DNA of 9,387 bases from Thermoanaerobaculia bacterium. GTDB taxonomy: Bacteria > Acidobacteriota > Thermoanaerobaculia > Gp7-AA8. The notes beneath the pieces were generated by a model. It did not search any database. It was given only the letters and a program-made list of their open reading frames with translations, and was not told the DNA's origin. Position numbers and translations under genes: made by a program. The stretch is from NCBI GenBank assembly GCA_023700825.1, contig JAMPYE010000150.1, forward strand, positions 1-9,387, written 5' to 3'. The stretch's first letter is position 1. Each line of letters starts with the position of its first letter. Of this stretch, positions 5,740-9,387 are shown one piece after another.

Positions 5740-8700
5740 TCAGTCCCTTACCGATGTGTCGATGCGAATCGGGTCCGTCGACGAGAGGCTCGCGCCTCCA
5801 CTCGTCTCGACGGCGCTGAACACGTAGACGCCTTGCCATGCGTCGCCAACCTGGACGTCGATCGCCTCCGAACCGTTAGGCTCGAGGTCGACGCCGAAGC
5901 CGACGACCTGCTTCACACGCCAGCGGCCCTTGAGCTCGCCTCCGGCCGTTCGTATCTCGATCCAGTGGCCGGCGAAATAGGGCGGCACGGCGACGGCGCT
6001 GCCCGTCTCGAGATGCGCGCCGCCGGATCCGCTCGCGGCGAATCCTGATCCGAGTGAAGGAAGCGTCGTCGTCGCGGTCACGCCTCCGTTGTCTGCCTTC
6101 AGCACACCGTAACGAGACGTGCCAACGCGCTGGACGATCGACCCGGCGCTACCGGGAAGGCGGCGCAACGATGCGCCGCCCGCGGCGCTCACCGCGGGTG
6201 GTGTGCTTCCGGTGAGTGCGTCGTAGTCGATCGCGATCGCGCCACCGCCACCGCCTCCGTAATTGGCGACCCCGAGGTTCCGCGCGCTGAGCTCGCCGCG
6301 ACCTCCGAACTCGCGTGCGGTGATCCAGATGGAGCCTCCGGCGCCGCCGCTCCTAAAGGAGAGCGTGCCGTCCGCCTGGATCGCACCGTCGACGACAACG
6401 CGATCGGCTTGGAGCCGAATCACTCCGCCGCCGTCAGACCCGGATTCTCCACCACCGGCGCCGGCCTCCATCGGCCGGTACACACTGCCAAAGCTCGTCG
6501 ACGCCGGAGTGTTCCACAGTCCTCCATGTCCGACGTGACTGCCGCCCGAACCGAGACCCGGTGTCGTGGCGCCCGGATAGCTCGTGCCTGCCCGAAATCC
6601 TCGACCCGTGACGTCGATTCCACCGCCCCGCTCGATCCAGACGTCGCCGGCGACGACCAGGTCGACCGCCTTGTTGTCGTGACTGCTTTCGTAACTCGCG
6701 TGCGTCACGGTCGCACCCGACAGCACGTAGAGCCCCGCAAGCCGCTTCGGATCGTTCACTGTGAGTGTTCCCGAAGCGAGCACACCCGGAGCTGACTGCA
6801 GGGCGACCCAATCAGGGTTCACGGCGTCGATGAGCACCGCCGCCACCGATTCGACCCGAATCGTGCTCTCCGAGTAGACCGGCGAGATGTCGTGCGCGCG
6901 AACACGGAACGTCCGGCTGCCCGGCTGCGCGGGCAGCAATGCAGTCGCCTCCGTAGCGAGCGACGTGGTCGAGAAGCTCGACGAATCGAATGTGTGAATC
7001 GGAAGGGTCGCGTCCTCCTCGAAGATCTCGAGCCTCACCACGCCCGAATCGTCGACCGCCGTGACTCCGAGCCGAAGCGGGTGGCCGGCGGGCACCGTTG
7101 CTGCCGCCGAGGGCCACGTCCAGGCCACCACCGGAGCCGTTCCGCCAGCTGCGGGGACAATGGTGATGCTCCGCGTCTCCCGCGTCGCATGGCCCTTCGT
7201 GTCGAGGACGGTGATGACGATGTCGACCGGCGTGTCGGCGACTGTTTTCGGCACAAGCCATGCGTACTGATAAGGCGGAACGCCGTCCGCCATGCTCGAG
7301 CCCATGATCTCGGCGGAAACCGAGGCCACACCTACGTTGTCGGACGCAACGACGGAGATGTTAAGCGGCGTTCCGGAAGCGTATCGGGAATCCGTGACGA
7401 ACGGTTCGATGGTGACCGAGGAGATCGTCGGCGGAATTTCGTCACGAAGGACCGTGAACGCGAGTTCTTCGGTTACCACTACCGTGCCGATCTCGTCGAC
7501 GATCTCCGCAACGATCCGCACGACGGCGCCTTCCTGCGCGGTGGCTAGCACGCCAACGTCGAACGGTTGCGTCGTGCTCGTTCCCGTGACGTTTCGCGCC
7601 TGTGTGACGCTCGCGCCTGTGACTGGACCGTTTGCGCGAAGTATGACCCGCTGCAGAGACTGTGCATCGGTTCCATTCACGACGACCTTGATCGTCGAGC
7701 CGCCAAGCACTTCAACCGGCTGGCCGCCCGCAAGCGAAAGGGTTCCATCGGGCGGGCCGTAGCCGGGAGCGAGGACCGGGTCGACGCTCGCGAGCCGGCC
7801 TGCCCGTCTGACCGTAACGGAGTCGAACCGGTAGACGGCCTGCCATCTATCGCCAGGTGAGACGTTCGCTCCACTCTCGAGTGCGATCGTCGCACCGTCG
7901 ACCCCCACGATCTGCCAGATTCCCTTCAACGAGCCCGAAGACGTACGGACCTCGACAAATCGTCCGACATTCCAGGGCGGAATCGAGCTGCGATCGGTGA
8001 CGATAACTCCGCCCCCACTCCCGCTCTCTGCCACTCCCGAGCCGAGCGACGGCAACTCGGTCGCCGCTGGCGCGTCGAGATTGGCGTTGTCGACGACCAG
8101 ATCACCGAAGACCGAGGATCCCTTGCGGAACGTCACGATCGTGCCCGCCGCCGCGCCGCCCGCACCTCCGGCAGCGAGGATGTTGCCGGTCGGACTCGAC
8201 CCCGAGCGGACGGCGACACGACCACCGCCACCGGGGGCATTGCGCGGTCCGCCGTCGGCCCGAATCGAGCCGGACCCGCTGAGAGCGGTGACATCGATCG
8301 AGATACTTCCACCGGAGCCGGAGCCACTTTGACTTGCGTACGGGGAGGGGCTCGGCAGAACACTCTGTCCCCTGCTCTCGATCGATCCATTGAGGACGAG
8401 GTTCGCGGCCTTGATGCTGATGACTCCGCCACCCGCGGCGCATTCGGGGAGATCACATTCGGCGCCGCCGTAAGGCCACCCGGCCTCCGCACCAGCCGCC
8501 CCAGGTTCGCGAGGGTTTGATACCGAGCCGTAGACGGCGCCAGCGAGCGCACTGGAGCCGGCGTCTCCCCCGCGCCCGCCAAAGCTGCCGCCAGCACCGA
8601 GATAGCTGGCGGCGATGCCCCACCATGTCCGGCCCAGGTGACCGGCCGAACCGCGGAAGCCCGAGCCCGTCGCGCTGATCGTTCCGTCAACGGTGATCGT

Positions 8701-9387
8701 ATTTCCGACCCGAAGGTCGAGTCCGGGATACGTGAGCGCGGTCGCGGTGACGGGCGTCTGACGCTGTACGAGCCTTGCACCCTGAGCGACATACAGCGAA
8801 CCGACCTCGATCGTACCTGCCGCTTCGAAGGTGCGGCCGGAAGTAATCGTCAAGCTGTCGGCATCGACGCGGCCCGACACGCGCGCGTTTCCGGCGGCAA
8901 CGATGGCATCCCCTTCGAGATCGGTCGTGTCGATCAACCCATCGGCAGTTCCCTCGAGCAGCGAAGTTCGCAGAAGCGGTACGCGATAGCGTCCCCCATT
9001 CCGCACGATGACCCTGTCGAACTTCCAGTAGCCGCGGCAAGACGCGCCGGTCAACGGCGATGCAGGCGCGTCGCCTTCGAGAAGTAGTCGCGTAGCGTCG
9101 GGGCGGTCTGCGATTCTCCAGTCGCCGACAAGACTCCCTCCGACGGAGCACTCGACACGAGCACCCTCGATCCAGGCGGGGGTCGAAGTCGTCAGTGAGA
9201 CTTCCGGCCATGCCGTGGAACCGACTTCGACGGTGCCGGGGGTGGGCAGAGAGGCTACGAGGGTAGAGAGCACGCCACCGTTGTCGATCACGAGCGACTC
9301 AGTCTGCCCCTCGCGAACGTAGACCGTTCCCGCGGAACCGCGATCGCTGTTGGGCTCACCCGAGATCGCGCCGTTCCCTCGAGCCGC
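5740..9387 (-). CDS. Giant Gly-rich beta-helix-like / Ig-like surface protein (5'-truncated by window edge)
   Basis: The frame is open from the window edge to the TGA at 5740-5742, giving 1215 visible residues. The GTG at 9291 is internal: the 32 codons before it continue the repeat pattern (SAGTVYVREGQ), so the true start lies beyond 9387. Order, counting from the first visible codon: tail module A (17-139); beta-helix N-part and Gly-rich segment (150-419); tail module B (413-538); three Ig-like domains (about 550-847); second beta-helix unit (870-1086); tail module C (1080-1207), then the short end DTSVRD. Gly-rich parts alternate GGGG stretches with strands such as SISIDVTAL and AIAIDYDAL, as in parallel beta-helix surface proteins. 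There is no Cys outside 279/284 and 49/85 of the part after 9291. No sorting signal, membrane segment or beta-barrel closes the protein, so its anchoring is unknown. Inferred role: extracellular adhesin or matrix protein. Confidence 0.88.
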   Translation of the reverse strand, partial: AARGNGAISGEPNSDRGSAGTVYVREGQTESLVIDNGGVLSTLVASLPTPGTVEVGSTAWPEVSLTTSTPAWIEGARVECSVGGSLVGDWRIADRPDATRLLLEGDAPASPLTGASCRGYWKFDRVIVRNGGRYRVPLLRTSLLEGTADGLIDTTDLEGDAIVAAGNARVSGRVDADSLTITSGRTFEAAGTIEVGSLYVAQGARLVQRQTPVTATALTYPGLDLRVGNTITVDGTISATGSGFRGSAGHLGRTWWGIAASYLGAGGSFGGRGGDAGSSALAGAVYGSVSNPREPGAAGAEAGWPYGGAECDLPECAAGGGVISIKAANLVLNGSIESRGQSVLPSPSPYASQSGSGSGGSISIDVTALSGSGSIRADGGPRNAPGGGGRVAVRSGSSPTGNILAAGGAGGAAAGTIVTFRKGSSVFGDLVVDNANLDAPAATELPSLGSGVAESGSGGGVIVTDRSSIPPWNVGRFVEVRTSSGSLKGIWQIVGVDGATIALESGANVSPGDRWQAVYRFDSVTVRRAGRLASVDPVLAPGYGPPDGTLSLAGGQPVEVLGGSTIKVVVNGTDAQSLQRVILRANGPVTGASVTQARNVTGTSTTQPFDVGVLATAQEGAVVRIVAEIVDEIGTVVVTEELAFTVLRDEIPPTISSVTIEPFVTDSRYASGTPLNISVVASDNVGVASVSAEIMGSSMADGVPPYQYAWLVPKTVADTPVDIVITVLDTKGHATRETRSITIVPAAGGTAPVVAWTWPSAAATVPAGHPLRLGVTAVDDSGVVRLEIFEEDATLPIHTFDSSSFSTTSLATEATALLPAQPGSRTFRVRAHDISPVYSESTIRVESVAAVLIDAVNPDWVALQSAPGVLASGTLTVNDPKRLAGLYVLSGATVTHASYESSHDNKAVDLVVAGDVWIERGGGIDVTGRGFRAGTSYPGATTPGLGSGGSHVGHGGLWNTPASTSFGSVYRPMEAGAGGGESGSDGGGVIRLQADRVVVDGAIQADGTLSFRSGGAGGSIWITAREFGGRGELSARNLGVANYGGGGGGAIAIDYDALTGSTPPAVSAAGGASLRRLPGSAGSIVQRVGTSRYGVLKADNGGVTATTTLPSLGSGFAASGSGGAHLETGSAVAVPPYFAGHWIEIRTAGGELKGRWRVKQVVGFGVDLEPNGSEAIDVQVGDAWQGVYVFSAVETSGGASLSSTDPIRIDTSVRD
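5767..6150 (-). repeat. Tail module, copy C (C-terminal)
   Basis: About 128 residues: SAGSIVQRVG, LKADNGGV, LPSLGSGFAASGSGG, WIEIRTAGGELKGRWRVK, GDAWQGVYVFSAVE, STDPI. The protein ends eight residues later, so this module forms the C-terminus rather than linking to a further domain. Confidence 0.7.
6130..6654 (-). repeat. Gly-rich beta-helix-like segment 2
   Basis: It runs from VAGDVWIERGGGIDVTGRGFR to GSAGSIV. It parallels segment 1, with GGGVIRLQADRVVVDGAI, GGSIWITAREFGGRGELSA and GGGGGGAIAIDYDAL. The copies share strand order and the GFR-x-(G/S) entry. The loops differ in length. It has no Cys, unlike segment 1. Confidence 0.6.
6843..7770 (-). repeat. Three Ig-like domains between beta-helix units
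   Basis: Domain 1 (about 7450-7740) includes STIKVVVNGTDAQ and AVVRIVAEIVDEIGT. Domain 2 (about 7150-7440) opens IPPTISSVTIEP, with VASDNVGVASVSAEI and VITVLDTKGHATRETRSI. Domain 3 (about 6850-7140) has LRLGVTAVDDSGVVRLEIF and RTFRVRAHDISPVYSESTI. The 'A-x-D-(N/D)-x-G-V-x-x-V' strands are usual in bacterial Ig-like modules. They act as a spacer between the second and third units. Confidence 0.65.
7774..8151 (-). repeat. Tail module, copy B
   Basis: About 126 residues: AGTIVTFRKG, LVVDNANL, LPSLGSGVAESGSGGG, FVEVRTSSGSLKGIWQIV, GDRWQAVYRFDSVTV, SVDPV. It matches copy C strand by strand, including the 'E-x-R-T-x-x-G-x-L-K-G-x-W' core. Confidence 0.7.
8131..8700 (-). repeat. Gly-rich beta-helix-like segment 1
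   Basis: It runs from TITVDGTISATGSGFRG to GGAAAGTIVTF. Strands ISIKAANLVLNGSI and SISIDVTALSGSGSI alternate with Gly/Ser/Ala-rich turns and a GGGGRVAV stretch. Two Cys (ECDLPEC) sit in one loop. The periodic 'small, beta, beta, G' pattern suggests stacked parallel coils. No catalytic polygalacturonase-type Asp cluster is seen. Confidence 0.6.
8971..9339 (-). repeat. Tail module, copy A (divergent)
   Basis: It begins SAGTVYVREGQ, with VIDNGG, a shortened LPTPGT where the other copies have LPSLGSG, then GDWRIA and YWKFDRVIV. It is the most diverged of three copies and the only one with two Cys (in VECSV and ASCRG), probably a disulfide. It is preceded at the window edge by the end of another Gly-rich segment. 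Confidence 0.6.

Noticed and set aside
5659..6048. 129-codon plus-strand frame as a possible toxin after the antitoxin-like gene
   Set aside because: Its start is 45 nt past the antitoxin stop and most of it is antisense to tail module C; it has no RelE, ParE or PIN-like motif.
5740..9291. Gly-rich stretches as a PE_PGRS or collagen-like protein
   Set aside because: There is no PE domain in view and no G-X-Y period; Gly runs alternate with regular beta strands as in beta-helix-like surface proteins.

Overview
The window is GC-rich bacterial DNA almost entirely filled by two very large minus-strand genes, both cut by the window edges, with one small plus-strand gene in the only gap. Proteins built from long chains of Ig-like, Big_5-like and carboxypeptidase-regulatory-like modules, and from Gly-rich beta-helix-like segments, are typical of free-living, high-GC, didermic soil or sediment bacteria (for example Acidobacteriota or Myxococcota). 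That assignment is an inference from architecture and composition. No marker gene or RNA gene in the window fixes the taxon.

Layout in the direction of minus-strand transcription. (1) 9387 to 5740: the C-terminal 1215 residues of a secreted-type repeat protein. It has Gly-rich beta-helix-like segments, each followed by a recurring tail module of about 125 residues (three copies visible), with three Ig-like domains between the second and third units. Its N-terminus lies beyond 9387. (2) 5739 to 5614: a short gap with two weak hairpins. (3) 5613 to 5368, plus strand: an 81-residue protein resembling the antitoxin of a toxin-antitoxin pair, with no intact toxin partner in the window. A 47-bp imperfect dyad sits over its start codon. 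(4) 5261 to 1: the N-terminal 1753 residues of a second giant exported protein. Its order is signal peptide, concanavalin-like jelly-roll domain, about thirteen Ig-like domains, two Big_5-like domains separated by another beta-sandwich, and the start of a carboxypeptidase-regulatory-like domain at the edge. The reading frame is uninterrupted to position 1.

The two giants share a direction and a beta-rich, repeat-based style. They probably work at or outside the cell surface as adhesive or scaffold proteins, or as carriers of a C-terminal effector not visible here. No catalytic domain, sortase motif, PEP-CTERM or autotransporter barrel is seen in either visible part. No RNA gene, insertion sequence, CRISPR array or origin was recognised. 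The points most worth following are the dyad at the antitoxin-like start codon, the recurring beta-helix plus tail unit, and the unseen downstream end of the 5261-to-1 gene.
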